From positions 5,047,001-5,111,000 of the forward strand of contig JAQPZY010001660.1 in the NCBI GenBank assembly GCA_029931535.1: a stretch of DNA of 64,000 bases, read 5' to 3'. The notes under the pieces are model-generated. The model was given only the letters and a program-made list of their open reading frames with translations. It was not told where the DNA came from and made no database searches. Position 1 is the stretch's first letter. Each line of letters starts with the position of its first letter. Source of the stretch: Margaritifera margaritifera (taxonomy: Eukaryota; Mollusca; Bivalvia; Unionida; Margaritiferidae). This document shows positions 13,895 to 28,016 of the stretch, piece by piece. Both the position numbers and the translations under genes were made by a program.

Positions 13895-14310
13895 TTTATA
13901 CGGTCTATAAACTTCAATAGAAAGGTAAATGTAGCTATCTAAAGACTGCACAGAAAAGAATGTAAATGCTTGTCATTATAATACTGGAAAACTTGCATTA
14001 GCCAGATTTAGCTTAAATATGACAACTACATAGAACTTTTGCATATCAACATGGATGAATAAACAAGTTCTTTTATTTTTTTATTTTTTTTTATCATCAT
14101 CATCATCATCATCATTCAAAAACTTTTGAACACTTTTAAGTTGTTTAATGATTTCCATTTAAAACCAAAGTGAAACGACGATGGCTCTGATTTAAGAAAC
14201 GGTTCTAGCGTGCAGAGTTCCTTACAGTTGTGTGAAGAAGTTCATGTCCTGAATGAATATCCACACCAATAAATACACTGGATTACTGGTATTTTATTTT
14301 CAAACACCAA

Positions 14311-14487
14311 GTATGTATGTATGTATGTATGTATGTATGTATGTATGTATGTATGTATGTATGTATGCATGCATGCATGCATGCATGCATGTATGTATGT
14401 ATGTATGTATGTATGTATGTATGTATGTATGTATGTATGTATGTATGTATGTATGTATGTATGTATGTATGTATGTATGTATGTATG
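14311..14487. repeat. (ATGT)n tract with an internal (ATGC)n block, second unit
   Basis: Counterpart of 5999-6161. The ATGC block lies near 14366-14390, with about 13 ATGT repeats before it and about 24 after. Confidence 0.97.
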
Positions 14488-17400
14488 TGTGCTGAGGTAT
14501 AAAAAGGAAAGGGACAGGAATAGATACAAAAGAAGACATTTTTCACTAAAATATGCAACTAATAACTTTCATCCAAAATGAGTAAAATGTACCCAAAAAA
14601 TGCATCAGTTTATCTGAGATGTACCCAATGTAGAATATTTTAAGACTTCTGTTATATAATATTCCAAATTTTGAATAGCTCTTAAGGGCTATTGGTAATA
14701 TACAATTCAGTACAGGTGGTTGGGGGATGGTACTCTGATTGTGAAGAAATGGCTACAAATTATGATAATAGTGATGTCCCATTTCTTTTAGTTAAGTATC
14801 CTGTAACATTTAGCAGCGAGTGTGTGAAAGAATAACTTATAATAAAAACAATTCCATACCATTTTGTCCACAGACTTCGATGCAGTGTACAGCAATATGG
14901 AGTCTGTATGCAGTGAAAAAGAAATGTCACTAACACTTATGAAGAATCCATTTAGTGGCAAGGAGAAGTGGATTTTGTATAAAACTTGCAGAAATTGAAC
15001 ATGAGCTGTTTTTCTGCACATACCGTTTGCAAATAAAATGGAGTTTTATCAGTCCTAAACAATGTTGACAGTAGTTCCTAAAACAAAAGATCGGGAGGCC
15101 TGAACTGTCCATAAGCAGCATTTTATGATGAAGACAATGACACAATTCTACATGTATTTTGTTAATAATATTAATGACACAATTTTCGGTCCCAAACATT
15201 ATGATGATCCCCAAATTAATAGTCTGGAATATTTTCATATTCTCCGTTCACATGTCTTTCTATATTTGCACGTGGTTTATTCGACATGAAGTTCAATCCA
15301 CTGTAGAAAAGCACATGGATATATACATGTATACCAGTTATATTCACCATCACTAAGCATGTTGCGCTATACTTAGTTCAAAATTCACTATTATTGACAA
15401 TTGTAAAATCCAACAGAATAGCACGAAGTACCTTCTTCTAAAGCATGCAGCTGCTCATATATCTTACCTGATCAGTTTGTAATTTTGTTAAAATTTGTCT
15501 TTTTCTAATTGAACTACACAATGGCATTAGGTGAAGTGCCTTCTCACACACTAGCGGAAATACATAAAACGACTACAATATTTCATTTTATTTACAAGCA
15601 AATTCAATATATATCCCATTTATGCATGCATATAAGGTTTATTTAGGATAATTAGCTAATGTCAAGTACTTTTCGTCATCTTTAGACGGGTATTAAGAAC
15701 GAAGGACTGATAATACGTGAAGATATAAACTTCAGCGGAGTAATATTTACAGAACCATATGTGGGGAAAGACGAGCGAAAAAGAAGTAAAACGTAAACAC
15801 GCAAATGAGTCATTTCATAGAATGTATTTCAGGAATGCTTAGGAATTTTCTTCGCTACTAATAGTACCGTCCACAAGTGTACTTTCAATATGGAAAGTTT
15901 GATAGCCATCGGGTTACAGGTATGCGTAAAATATGACTGTCAGTCATGGAACCGAGTTGACTGCAAGAAGACCAATATGGCAGCCGCCATTATATGGCAT
16001 GGTGACGTTTGCCACATGCATTGTACGCAAGGTTCAGCGTATATGAAAAATGTAACGCTCGTTGCATCTTGCTTAATCTTCATGCAACACGATAATTACA
16101 AGGCAATAGCTCAATACTATCTCAATACCGTGATCAATTGCGCGTAAAATTCAATATCAAATTGCCTTTTTTTACCTTTTATAATTTTTTTTCCGCAAAA
16201 GAGATTGTACCTGCACATTTAAATTACAGTTGCTTAAGTTAATAATTTATAATTATTTACTTATTGCGTACTATAAGTGATATATTGCTATACCACACCC
16301 ACCCACCCTGTTAAGCCTATTCGCATTACCAATAGCCCTTAAACACGTACTTTGAAAGAGTACTGCCGGCCAAGCTGTAGCCATGCAGCTCATAGAGTTT
16401 ACTATCAGTACGGGCTTATTGAAAACAAGGCAAATGAAATAATAAATTAGACATGAGGTGGGAGTTTGTAATAGACAGAGGTAATGTCTCCACATCGATT
16501 ACTTGCCTTAATGTTCGGTAAATGTTCATGGATTTAGGTTATCATATGTAATTAAACTGTGTATGAATAGAAAAATGTGCATTAAGTGTCTGCTATGATC
16601 CTTCATATAAATAAAGTAAAAATATCTACCTCCATCTATAATGTTCCTACCCTCCTATTTTAAATAAACTACAATCTCATTCACATAAGGTTGAATGTAA
16701 AAGAACTTGTATAAAATAGAATTTAAATCCCTTATCAATAAAAAATGACGTCCCAAGTCCCCCTGACCACCTATAACCCCCATTATAAATAAAGTTAAAA
16801 TCGCTAACCCCTTCTATAATGTTCATATCCTCTACGCTCCTTTTTCTAAAACAAAGCTATTTATCCTCTTTACCATTCCCATAATCCATATAATAGTACT
16901 ATTCTAGTGTAAGAAAAAATAAATATAGGCCACCATTTTTTCTTTTGAGGCATTATTTGACAAGGAGGAATTAACATTAAGTAACCGTTTTATGAGCTTC
17001 TGAGGACAATGGTAAATTCTGTGTTAGAAATGTTCATAGGCTGTTATCATTGTTAAATTCTATATGAGGCTAAAGAAGTGGGGGGGAGGGGGGGGGTAGA
17101 AAACTATATCAATCCTAAAATGTTATAGTTCTCACTGGCAGCCAATTGTGGGGGGGGGGGGTAATTATAATTTTTTTTTTATAATTTTTTTTTTTCTGTT
17201 TGTGCATAAGAATAGAAAATTTTTCATTGATCAGTTTTTAAAAACTTGTGTTATGTTTTAACAATTGTCTAATAAACACAGTATGAATTGGTGTGTGTGC
17301 CACAAATTTACATTGCTAAAATTCATTTAGCCTGCATTGTCTGTAATTTTAGCTTCTGCAAGGCGTGCGTTAAAAAATTATAATGTTACAATTCCCAAAG

Positions 17401-19324
17401 CACAGACTGGAATAAACAGTTTTCACGTCTAATTCAGTCGCCGTCTGAAAGCAAACGCGGTTGATTCACTTGTGAAAGTATTACATTTTTTTTAGCAATG
17501 AAATTGCTTATAATGACTGACTTTTTTTCTCCAAAACTTGTGTTTTGCTCGAGATTCAAGACATGCAGTGGAAAATATGACAGCCGATACCCAAGTTAAG
17601 ACTGATTGTATTCTAACATTTTTCTGTGCTAGTTTTTGAAAACAGTAGATCTAATGTTAGAATTGTTTCGGGAAGCTAAAGATGGATTGTAACATTTTTC
17701 TGTTTGTGTTTTGAAACATGGTCAATCGGATTCCTGGCATCGGTATGTGTGTCTGTGTGTGTGAGAGAGAGAGAGAGAGAGAATGTGTGAATATCTTATT
17801 CATATTTATTTTAAAAATATTAAGACACTTGCTTTTTATGGTATATATTCCCTCTGAATAAAATTAAAATGACATGTCGTCCAAAAATTCCAAAGGAAAC
17901 GTATCGTCTTGTGGAATCCGATCTTTTTTTTAATAAAATCACACAAGATTTAATTCAGAAGATATAGCATTTCTTTGCCCGTCGTCAATATACTATTCTA
18001 AAACCACAACTTACTGTCAGCTAACAATATTTTCATTCATCAAATTCTTTCGAAATATCAGTAACTTGATAAACTGGCACAGTGTTAAATCGCTTCTGCA
18101 TCTGGTGACGGTCGAAATTCAGTTGTGAAGTTGAAGACAACGTAGAGCAAAATATTACCTATGAACTGGTTTTTGAGAGCAGCAATACTTGGTTATAATT
18201 TTAAAAACTAACGAATTTGACTTGAAGTTAAGATTTCCTGTACTGTAAGATTTTTATCTGTGCTAGATCTTGAAAACAGTATAACTAATGTTTTGAATTT
18301 GTCTCGTGACACATCGAATACAATTTTTTTACGAAGCAAAAGACGGGTTTTAACATTTTTCTGTTCAAATTATCAGATTTTAGCGTAAACTAAGATATCT
18401 TGTACTGTAAAGTTGTAAGTTTGTGTTCTTTGAAAACGGCAAAACTATTGTTAGTTCATTATTTGTGACATATGTAAGCTAAACTCTATATTTAGTAGGA
18501 TCAGTGAAATATACCTTATGAAGACCAGAAGGAACAGAAGAAGAAACACACAACTGTTCTACATATTTTTACGTAATCATTGACAAATATTGACTACGGT
18601 AAAATCATTATGAGATACTAAACATTGGTAATGATTGAGTAGTATCTGTTTTTAAGAGAATATGGTGACCCTAAGAAGGGCTTTTTGAATGACTCTCTGT
18701 GCAGTTCTGACCAGAGAAAGAGAGAGAGAGAGATTGGGCGTGTATGTATTGGAATATCTTATCCATACTTAAAAATACAAACTAACAAACTTACGTTATT
18801 TTGGTATATATTTCCTTTGAATAAAATTACAAGGAAAGTTCAAAAGAACATCAAAAAAATCAATTTTTCTTTTTTTTTACAGTGTTTTTTTTTTTTAATT
18901 TCACTGGCAGGGGTTCTTCTACTGTTTCTTCTACGTGTTGTGCTTTGAATTTCTTTGTTGCAATGGGTTTTTCTTCTTCTTCTGAAATTTTCTCATTTTT
19001 CACTTTTTTCGCTTTCCTGGGACATTCTGTAGACCACTATCTTTTTTCTTGACAATGATCTCAGATATCTTAACGTTTGTTTCAGTTTTCTCCTGTCTTA
19101 AAGGTTCCTTTTCTTTAACGGTATGGACGTTCTGGAGCCCAATGTCCTTTCTCTTGAGAGGTATAACAAGCATCTTGACTTTTATCTCGAGAAGAGTTGT
19201 CTGAAGTCTTGTTGGAAGTGTACTTACGGAAGCATCTTTGTAAATCTCAGACCAGAAGTGTCATCTGTTGTGGTTCTTACATCTTCACAGATTAAAATTG
19301 CCTGAGTGTATTCTCGTACGCAAG

Positions 19325-19467
<143 letters not shown>

Positions 19468-21500
19468 TATCCTAGGCAAATCAAACACGATTAGTCTGCC
19501 GTCATGAAACGAGCATACCATTCCAACGAGAAACCAGAAGCCAAAAGACGACGACGTTCTATGTCGCCTCATATGATAAGAGAAGTAATTAGCAGAAGTT
19601 AACGCTAGCGACTTTGAAGAAGACATGAATGATCATGAGACAATGCCATCTACATCCACTGGACCGAGAGAGTCAAGATCAGTCAAGTAGAAAGTCGTTT
19701 GGTGGCTCCTGAAGGTTATCTTCACATTCCAGCTACCCAACAAGTGAGTTCCAGAAAATTTACAACGACTGTTTACGCTTACACTGTTAAATTTAAATAG
19801 TACGAGTCCTAAAGTTTCTCATGTCTTTGCATGTACTGCTCATAAATTTGCCACAAAGAATCTTCTAGTAAACAAAATCCAAGAAATATATTCACTAACA
19901 TGCACATGACACGTCGTTTAAAATTCAAAGGAATCTTCTCGTCTTGTGAAATCAGTTTTTTTTAAAAGTATTTAGTAATTCACTAAGTCTTGAACACTGT
20001 CATTCACTTCCCTCCACGGAATTTTGGTGTAACACTGATGACCGAAGTCGCGGCATGGCATGCTTTACATCGCGTTCACGGTTGATCAATGTCTGACAAT
20101 TTGAACATTTTGAAAGTAATCAGACTTCTTATAGCATTTAGATACCTATGATTAAAAGAATATGCCGTTTCGGATGCAATTGTTCTTTGCGTTTCATTTG
20201 AATTTGTACAAAGTAGTGGTAAATGTGTTCTCGCAGCTCAGGAGATAGATTCTGAAAATGCTCTTCTAAACTCTCCATTTACAGGAATTACTTTTGATCA
20301 TTTAAACATTTTCAAACTAATCAGCTTTTTATATACAGCATTCAGATACCAGTGATTAAAACGTCTATGTCGTAGAGGATGCAGTGTTCTTTTTGTAAAC
20401 AGTAAATTTGCAAACCTCACAAACGTGAAACTTTTTTATCATTGGTACGAACATGTTACTCACAATCTATAGAGAAAAAAATATAAAGAAGAATGGATAT
20501 GCGAAAATCCAAATTCCAGTCAGAAGGAAATGTATGAGAATTCTGGACCATTAGTGAATTTAAAATATGGGAATTAAACATTAAGGTTATATCTTATGGT
20601 ACGAATGTCCATAGGTTTAACATTATTGGCCTCTATGTCCTCAAACTTGAAATGTAATGGTAAAGGTGTCCGTATGTTTAACATTATGGGGGAGTATGTC
20701 CTCTAACGGGAACTTTAATGTTAAAACTAAACTTACTAACCAATACACCGTTTGGAATGACCAACGCTCAGTTATTTACTATCCAAAAACCAGTTACCTA
20801 CTAGCCAGCAACCACAATATAGGTCAACACTCTGTTTATATTGACCATCACCCAATTATCTTCTTTCCATCACCCAGTTATCTACTATCTAACAAATTGT
20901 TCAGAATGACCATTACCCAGTTATTTACCATTCATTACTAAATTATATACTATCCAATACCCACACTTTTCCATCAACATGACCAATACCCATTTATTTA
21001 CTATAAAACGTCCACGCTATAGCATTAACACGCCGTTGGAGTGAACAACACTCCGACACCCACACTATACCATCAACACGCCGTCTGGTTGCATGGCATG
21101 GCATCACATTCTTCTTCCTTTAACTTTTGGTAGAGTTGATCATATTTGTTTCTGTGCGGAATGACTCTTTCTTGGTGAACATTTGTACGAAAAATGATAT
21201 TTCTATCTTTGAACTTGTTATATTCGAGAACGATACTGTATCAAAAACAAATAAGCTCGGCGTAAGGTTTGGTGTAATTTTATATCAAAGTAGGGAGCTA
21301 CATATTTTTTTAAATGGCAAAAACTAAATTACACCGAAGTTATGTATCGTATATGGAGTGTTTTGTACTTGTTAAGAAGAGAATTTTGTTCCGTCTGTCT
21401 GTAAAAATGCCTATCACACACAAGCAAGATTAGGAGTGCATACACACACTATAAATACAAATATATTTATAAACTATCACACAAAAGGGATCCTACAGTA

Positions 21501-23712
21501 GAATTTAATAACTGCTTGCGTTCATTGCTTGACAAACATGCCCCAGCAACCAAGTGCAGAGTATCGATTCAAAAATGTTCCCCATGTTATAGTAGTGTTA
21601 GGGACCAGCTTCGCACTGCTAAAAGAGAACGCCATAAGTCTGAGAGGCTTTGGCTTTCCACCAGCCTCACTTTTCATAAGCAAATCTCTGAAGCCGCAAA
21701 GAAAAATGTCACATAGTCCATTACTGAAAGCTACAACAACTGCAAAGAGCACTTCAAGATTACTAACAAGCTAATGCCAAGGAATAAATGTACACCCCTT
21801 CCAACGACCTTCTCTCCGATCGACCTACCAGACCTGTTTGCAAATTTCTTCCATGATAAAGTACAAACCATTAGAGATAAGCTTGACAACACAATTTCAG
21901 TTGACTCATCGTCACCATACAGTTGTGATACAGAATTTCAACGGCAACCTTTAACAGCATTTGAGTCTGTCCTATGGATTTAGTACGTACGATCGCGACG
22001 ACGAGTGCCGCAAAGTCATGTGAACTTGATCCGATTCCGACATCACTGCCACTTGAGTGCTTAGATTCAATATTGCCTTCACTAACCGATGTTATTAATA
22101 CTTCCCTCTCATCCAGGGAATTCCCATCATTTGTCAAAACTGCCATTGTGAAGCCTCTGTTGAAGAAACCGACGCTTCACCATAACGAGTTAAAGAACTA
22201 CCGCACAGTTTCTAGCCTCCCATTCATGTCAAAAATCATAGAAAAAGTTGATCTATTCCAACTTGTATCTCATCTGAATTCAGATAGTCTTTTCAGCAAT
22301 GTACAGTCTGCATATCGCCGTCGCGACAGTACCGAAACTACCCTTCTGAAAGTAGTTAGCGACCTTCTCTCTGCTTTGGATAGTGTAAAGATTACAGTCT
22401 TCACCCTCCTTGACTTGTCTGCAGCATTTCACACAATTGACCATGATATATTATTTCACCGTCTCCAGCATGTATTTGGCATTCACGATACAATTTTACT
22501 GTAGTTCAAGTCCTACTTAGTAAACAGGACATAAATTATGTCAGTAAATGGAACATATTCCAGCCCAGTTGATCTATGTCTTGGTGTTCCACAGGAGGGT
22601 TCTGTTGTTGGACCCGTTCTCTTCATTCTATACACTCAGCCGCTCTCAAGTGTCACAGATCGTCATCAGGTGCCTCACCAATTGTACGCTGATGACACCC
22701 AAACATACAAATCTAACCACCCAACTGAAGTTGATGCTACCATCCAAGGTGTAGAGAGGTGCATTTCCGATGTGAAGTCATGTAACAAGCTGCAGATGAA
22801 TGATGATAAAACTTATGCCATTCTGATCACAACGCAAAGATTTTCTCATTCACATCCTTTACCTCAAACAACAAGTATCAGCAACACCAACATTAAATTC
22901 ACACAATCAGTACGAAACCTAGGTGCTACTCTCGACAGTACTCTCTCATTGCACCAACATGCCATGAACATACAAGGCAGCATATCTGGAGCTAAGACGC
23001 ATCAGCTCCATTCGCAATTTTCTAACAGTTGATGCCACTAAAACACTCATGTGTTCCTAAGTACTTTCAAGACTGGACTATTGTAATTCACTTATATATG
23101 GTTTGTCTCAGTATCTACTACAGAAATTGCAAAAAAGTTAAAAACACAGCTCAGCTGCTCGGAGATCGTCCTTAGAGTACCAAGAACCCAGCACACCTTC
23201 CCCTGCTCAGTACCATGCAATGGCTTACCATTCGATCCACAGTCAAACATAAAATTTGTTCTCTATGCTACATTTCGTTGACTGGCTCCAGTCCAAAATA
23301 CCTATCTGACCTCACCCATGTGTACACCCCAGCAAGATACTGACGCTCCTCTTCAGAAACTCGTATTCTCATTATTCCCAATATCAAAATGAAGTCATAC
23401 GGACAACGTTCTTTTGAATACCAGGGCCCAGCGACGTGGAACGAATTTCAAACTGAACGTAAGCACAAGGAAATTGTGATCTCATTCAAGACTGTTCTTA
23501 AAACTCACCTATTTCGACTGCAAGAACAGACTTAAAGACTTAATAATGTTTCCTTACCTTAATTATTTTTAGTATCTTTTTGTTTTCTAATTTCATGGTG
23601 TTTGTTTTTGTAATCATATCTTTATATATGTTTTAGGTGTTATCCAATGTTGTAAAGCGCTTGGAGCTTCTAAAGATTAGGCGCTGTACAAAGTCCTCAT
23701 TATTATTATTAT
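21501..23712 (+). pseudogene. CR1/L2-type LINE, 5'-truncated, reverse transcriptase broken by stops
   Basis: A non-LTR retrotransposon copy that begins inside the last array unit and ends beyond it. The linker region (LRSLLDKHAP..., LFANFFHDKVQTIRDKL) precedes a frameshift near 21970. The RT then runs through AAKSCELDPIPTSLP, NYRTVSSLPFMSKIIEK, FTLLDLSAAFHTIDHDIL and LGVPQEGSVVGPVLFILYT to the catalytic LYADDTQTY at about 22681-22709. Two in-frame stops (about 22502 and 22535) separate the palm halves. A later shift near 23010 leads to DYCNSLIYGLSQYL and a C-terminal PATWNEFQTE...FKTVLKTHLFRLQEQT ending near 23534. The 3' end reads TTGTAAAGCGCTTGGAGC...GGCGCTGTACAAAG followed by (ATT)n, typical of L2/CR1-like LINEs. 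YADD is intact, but the copy cannot be translated through. About 340 bases upstream of 21938 belong to the array. Confidence 0.9.
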
Positions 23713-25130
23713 AATGCCTTTTTCGAAAGAAAGATAATAATCGGACTTGGATGTTTCAATCTATGTCAATATATGTCCATACGTATCAAAAGTAAGCCTA
23801 TAAAAAGTTTCAGTGAGGTATTTCATCTTTTACTTCATCAATCAATACTTTGTACATGTAAATTATGGAAATAACCTTTTTTTCAAAGTGATTAAAACAT
23901 ATTTCTCTGTTATCACACATATTTTCTAATATCTTGTTTCTTAATAAAAACTGCCAATAAAAGCAAATTTTGCTGTTTGCTTCTGGTAAGTTTTGCATAT
24001 TTGTTTTTGAACTGCTGTCATGTGCGTCTTGCATGATTTTCTGCATACTGTTCTTCTCATTTGTTGTTACATGGCATCGGTTGACAATCCTATACAACGA
24101 ATTAGTCTCCAGAATAGATTTGTTTAAATTGGATTGGATAGCTAGCAGTACTTTTGCATCTTATGCGACATTTTTGGGTACTAATTCATCTTAAAACAAA
24201 GTATGTAAAGACTTCCTGAGTTTTCATAATTCTGCTTTTCGGAAGTTGAGCATGTATGACATTAATCTAGAAAAACACGATTTTGTCGTATCGTGGAACA
24301 ATCTGGTAGCTTTCATGATTATTTCTCGTTCTATTAACTTGCTGTTATCTGATGTCAAAGAAAGGTGACATCTGGTTACTTCTTTCAGTTCTCTTTCCCC
24401 AGATTGGTCAAGCATTACAAAGATAAACATCAATTCAATTTTGCAGTGTAATTAGCCAAGATATGTGCGCACAATTATGTACCAAAAGTACGTCTTCGTT
24501 TAATTGTCGATGGTTAACGATGGAATGGTAAATATCATGTACAGCTCGGTATTAAAAATAGCATATGAACCGGCGATCTGTTAATATAAAATATGTAAGA
24601 CAAAAGGCATAAGAAATTTTATTTAACGTCGGATATTACAACCAATTGCATTAGCTCTGACGAGGTATTACTCGATAAACAGTCAACTAAAAGCAGATAC
24701 AAATAGAACCACCGTAGAATTTTGGACATAAAGATGCATAAAATGCATACATAACAATACATGGATATTTATATACTCGTATGAACAGAAAAAGATATAA
24801 CATACATACATACAAACATATTTTATTGTTGATGACAAAATTCGAATTCAAGGCATATTAACTGGAGGAAGATTATTACAGAAAGTTAAAAGAACATATT
24901 ATGCAGAGAACAATGGCCACTGAAAACAAAGATGCTAAAAGGAGCAAATCTATTTTTTTTAGACGACTAAAAATGGACGAGGAGCTAAATGAAGCACAAA
25001 TACAAACAAAAACAAGTTAGAGGCCAATCTGCAAGTACTCTTAACAGTTACTAAGCTTACAACAAAAAGTTTAATGCAGGGCAAAACTAGGAGCGAAGAA
25101 AATGTTTCAAAAAGAAAAAAATATATATTT
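23713..25130. other. No recognised feature
   Basis: AT-rich sequence with only short open frames (up to 95 codons, minus strand at 23810-24097) and no domain, splice pattern or repeat that I can support. Confidence 0.5.
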
Positions 25131-25134
25131 GCAT

Positions 25135-26215
25135 AGGCTGCACTTACAAGTCTCTCTGTCCCTTGTCTGATACAACCTGCAGAAAACTCCTTAAGAATTC
25201 ACACATCGAACTTCGTTTGGCAGGCTGTTCCAAACATGGGGACCAGAAATCCGGAATGAAGTTTTGCTATACCTTTATGTTCTCTCCATAGGTAGATCCA
25301 AGATAGTGTCGTACCTTAAATGATAACGAGAATTTTGTTTTGAACAAGGTTTGAGAGATATTTTGGTGCCACGGCATATAGGATTTTATCAACTTTTTAG
25401 GCCATGGTTGGAAGACGTTTCAAATGGAGTCGTGACAATCCTGCCCTTGTAAGCAATTAATCAAAGACCTATTGTGTCCTCATGGAATGAACATAGGGCT
25501 TGTAGTTGTATTTTTCTGGCTTAAGAGTATTCTGCTTGTTACAAAAATGCCATGCTAAAGAACAGTAGTTAAAGTCAGAAATAATAAAGAGTGAAAGATA
25601 ACTAATTTTGCATTTAAAGCTAGATACCTATCAATGTGCTTTAATACATTATTTTGTCTTTAAACTTTCCTACATATAAATTTCATAGGGAAATCTATAT
25701 TTAACTCCAAGCAGCCGGACAGTCCCCATTTGATGTGATTGCCCACACCCAACCCCCCAACACTCATACGGAGAAAGATGTGCAATCCTCGTGCACCTTT
25801 TGGCCAATGTAGATGGCCTGGAACTTGTCTAGGTAGGCCTTCATCACATTCTGGGCAAACCAGTAGACCCTGGCTTAACTCTCCCCCTGCAGCATACCTT
25901 TAACGTTTGTAATTTCTGCATTTACATAAGACAGAGTATAATCAACGGAATAGTTGTACAGTGGTGCCTGTTTAACAAAGTAAAATATATCATTTAAATA
26001 GGAAGATATTAAATAGTAAAGGGCCAAGAACAGATCATCGGGGAACTCCCTTTATTATGTCTAACCAGTTGCTTTGAAAGGTACTGAGTTTTACCTGTTC
26101 TTTTCGGTGTGGCAGGTAGTTTGAAATTAGATGACAGGTTCTGATAACCTCGCTATAAGCCTCCTTCATTCGAATTAAAAGCGCAAGGGACAGGTAATCA
26201 AATGCTTTAGATCAA
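25135..26215 (-). pseudogene. Decayed LINE reverse transcriptase and C-terminus, antisense
   Basis: Read on the minus strand, the RT motif GVPR*SVLGPL lies at about 26020-26056. It is followed by a YTLSYVNAEI segment in the place of the catalytic Tyr-Ala-Asp-Asp region, then WFAQNVMKAYLDKFQAIYIG, which matches the LINE RT segment after the active site. Farther along are a LLTRAGLSRLHLKRLPTM-like stretch, APKYLSNLV, and near 25215 a GTACQTKF segment equivalent to the usual 'iWN.LP..iR' end. Stops and frameshifts are frequent and the catalytic Asp pair is not seen, so the copy is old and dead. I assign it to the CR1/Jockey-group LINEs without naming a clade. Confidence 0.75.
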
Positions 26216-26700
26216 TTAGGATATATCAGTTATAACGTATGAATATATCTGGCGAGTTCAATTGAGTTTTGAAACTGTCCCCTAGGTGGCACTCTCACTT
26301 CTCTCGAAACGCCACTGCCACCACAAGATAATTTCTTCATCTTTATTGCAGAAATGCACACTCTTGTGTTTACGGAAAATATATCATTTAATCCGTGCGG
26401 AAGCAGATCTAAAAATGCTATTGTTAACTTATCATCTTTGTTTGCACCAAAATTCAACACAAAAATGATTAAATGAGAACTCAAAACGAGGCTGACTCCA
26501 AGGGTCCAAATGTATGTGCAGACTGTGTCGTTGTTTACGTCATCTTGGGAGCATTTTTATGAGTTTTAAAATGTTGGACGACGTCATTATGTAAAAAGTT
26601 CGATTACGTTATTATTTTATTAACGCGCATCCTTGTCGACAGCATATGCGCGTACTGATTAGATACGTAAGGCCAATATAATAGTAAATTTCTTACATTT
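26216..26700. other. No recognised feature
   Basis: Short frames only (84 codons minus at 26230-26484). No domain or repeat recognised. Confidence 0.45.
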
Positions 26701-26720
26701 ATTTCTAAAAATTTATTTAG

Positions 26721-27690
26721 GTGAGTTACTGAAAATAATTCACTAGGGAATTATTATTGGTCACATGGTTGTCATAGCCACGAATGGTCAAAGGCTACTT
26801 AAAAGTGGGAGGGCTTATTTACACTCACCGTTTTTGTGAATGGAGCTACAATGTCGTATGGTGTCACATTACGCGAGCTTTATGGTTTCATCCATAATGG
26901 CGTCAGGGTTCGTTCATACTTGCATTGTTCCAGTTGGCGCGGTGTATTCATTCGCTACGCATATCTCTTCCATTATTTTCCCTACTGTGAAACGGAAGTG
27001 CGAATTAGTGTTTTTCATGACGTGTATAATATATGGAGCAATACATGTTAGCACAGTGATTATGCTGAGTAATTCACCGGTGTATAATTCAAAGAATTCA
27101 CTCGTTCGCTGGGCTCACTCGTGACCCACGTGATCTTCGGAACCCTTAAAATATACAATCTAATCGCTATGCAAGCAAGTATTATCCTCTATTTAATTTT
27201 TCCTTCTAGAGCGGAGTGGGGGTGGGGATTCTAAATTTACTGAAAAATATCTTATCGTTATTGTTCATAATTTCGATAGGTGAATTACTGGAAATAATCC
27301 AATAGTGAATTATCGGTCACATGGCTGTCACATCTACGCATGTTCTCTCGGGAACTACTTGAAATGTGGAAGGGACTTATTTAAGCACGTCGTCTGTATC
27401 AATGGTTAAGTTTTATCGTTCAAGGTCACATCGCGTTCGCGTTGACTTCCATCAATGATGACGTCACGGTTCATTCCTAATCCTTATATTACGGTTGATA
27501 AAGTATATGCATTCGCTCAACGTGGAAACATCTGCGCAACTATTTAATTTAGAAAGCTATGAAACAGAAAAATAGGAATAAACGTTAATCATGTCCTATA
27601 TAATAAATATAATATTGCAAATTAGCATAGCGATTATGTTTAATAATTAAGTCTAACATCATGGAACTCACCCGTTCACTGAGCTGACTT
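26721..27690. repeat. Diverged tandem duplication, period about 559 bp
   Basis: GTGAGTTACTGAAAATAATT at 26721 is matched by GTGAATTACTGGAAATAATC at 27280. The two continue in parallel: GGTCACATGG(T/C)TGTCA, CTACTT(A/G)AAA(A/T)GTGG, CTTATTTA, a TCACATTACGC or TCACATCGCGT block, GGCGTCAGGGTTC or TGACGTCACGGTTC, and a shared end CTC(G/A)(T/C)(T/C)CG(T)TC(G/A)CTG. Similarity is moderate with many indels. Both copies are comparatively GC-richer with several CpG sites, unlike their surroundings. They could be two copies of a non-autonomous element. Confidence 0.7.
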
Positions 27691-27712
27691 TGTAAGCTCC
27701 GTTATATCGGCA

Positions 27713-28016
27713 ACTCGTGCAATCGGAACATCGCTCGGCCATTTCTGTCAAGTCGAGAAATAACCTTGGATGTACATGTAGGAATGCATATAATTTTGAT
27801 GGGTTAGGCGATTCGCCTCTGGCGGAATGCACTACATATGTTGCGACAGAAAAGGCCGACAATGTTCCAGTTGTGATTTTGTCTCCTTCATACGCCATAT
27901 TGTGCCAGTGAACAAAAGTAGCTCCGAACATAGTTCTGAATGGCGGCGAATTACATCCGAGGTTCCTTTCTCGACTTTACGGAAAAGGCCGAGGACGTTC
28001 TGATTGCCACTCGTGA
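27713..28016. mobile_element. MITE-like element with long terminal inverted repeats
   Basis: The left end ACTCGTGCAATCGGAACATC (about 27714) continues through CTCGGCC, TCAAGTCGAGAAA and CTTGGATGTA. It is the approximate reverse complement of the right end, which closes with GGCCGAGGACGTTCTGATTG and CCACTCGT at about 27985-28015. The arms are about 65 bp. A third, inner arm-like segment (GAAAAGGCCGACAATGTTCC) lies near 27848. There is no transposase coding capacity. Related ends occur at 62.3-62.6 kb, showing that the element is dispersed. A clear target-site duplication was not identified. Confidence 0.7.
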
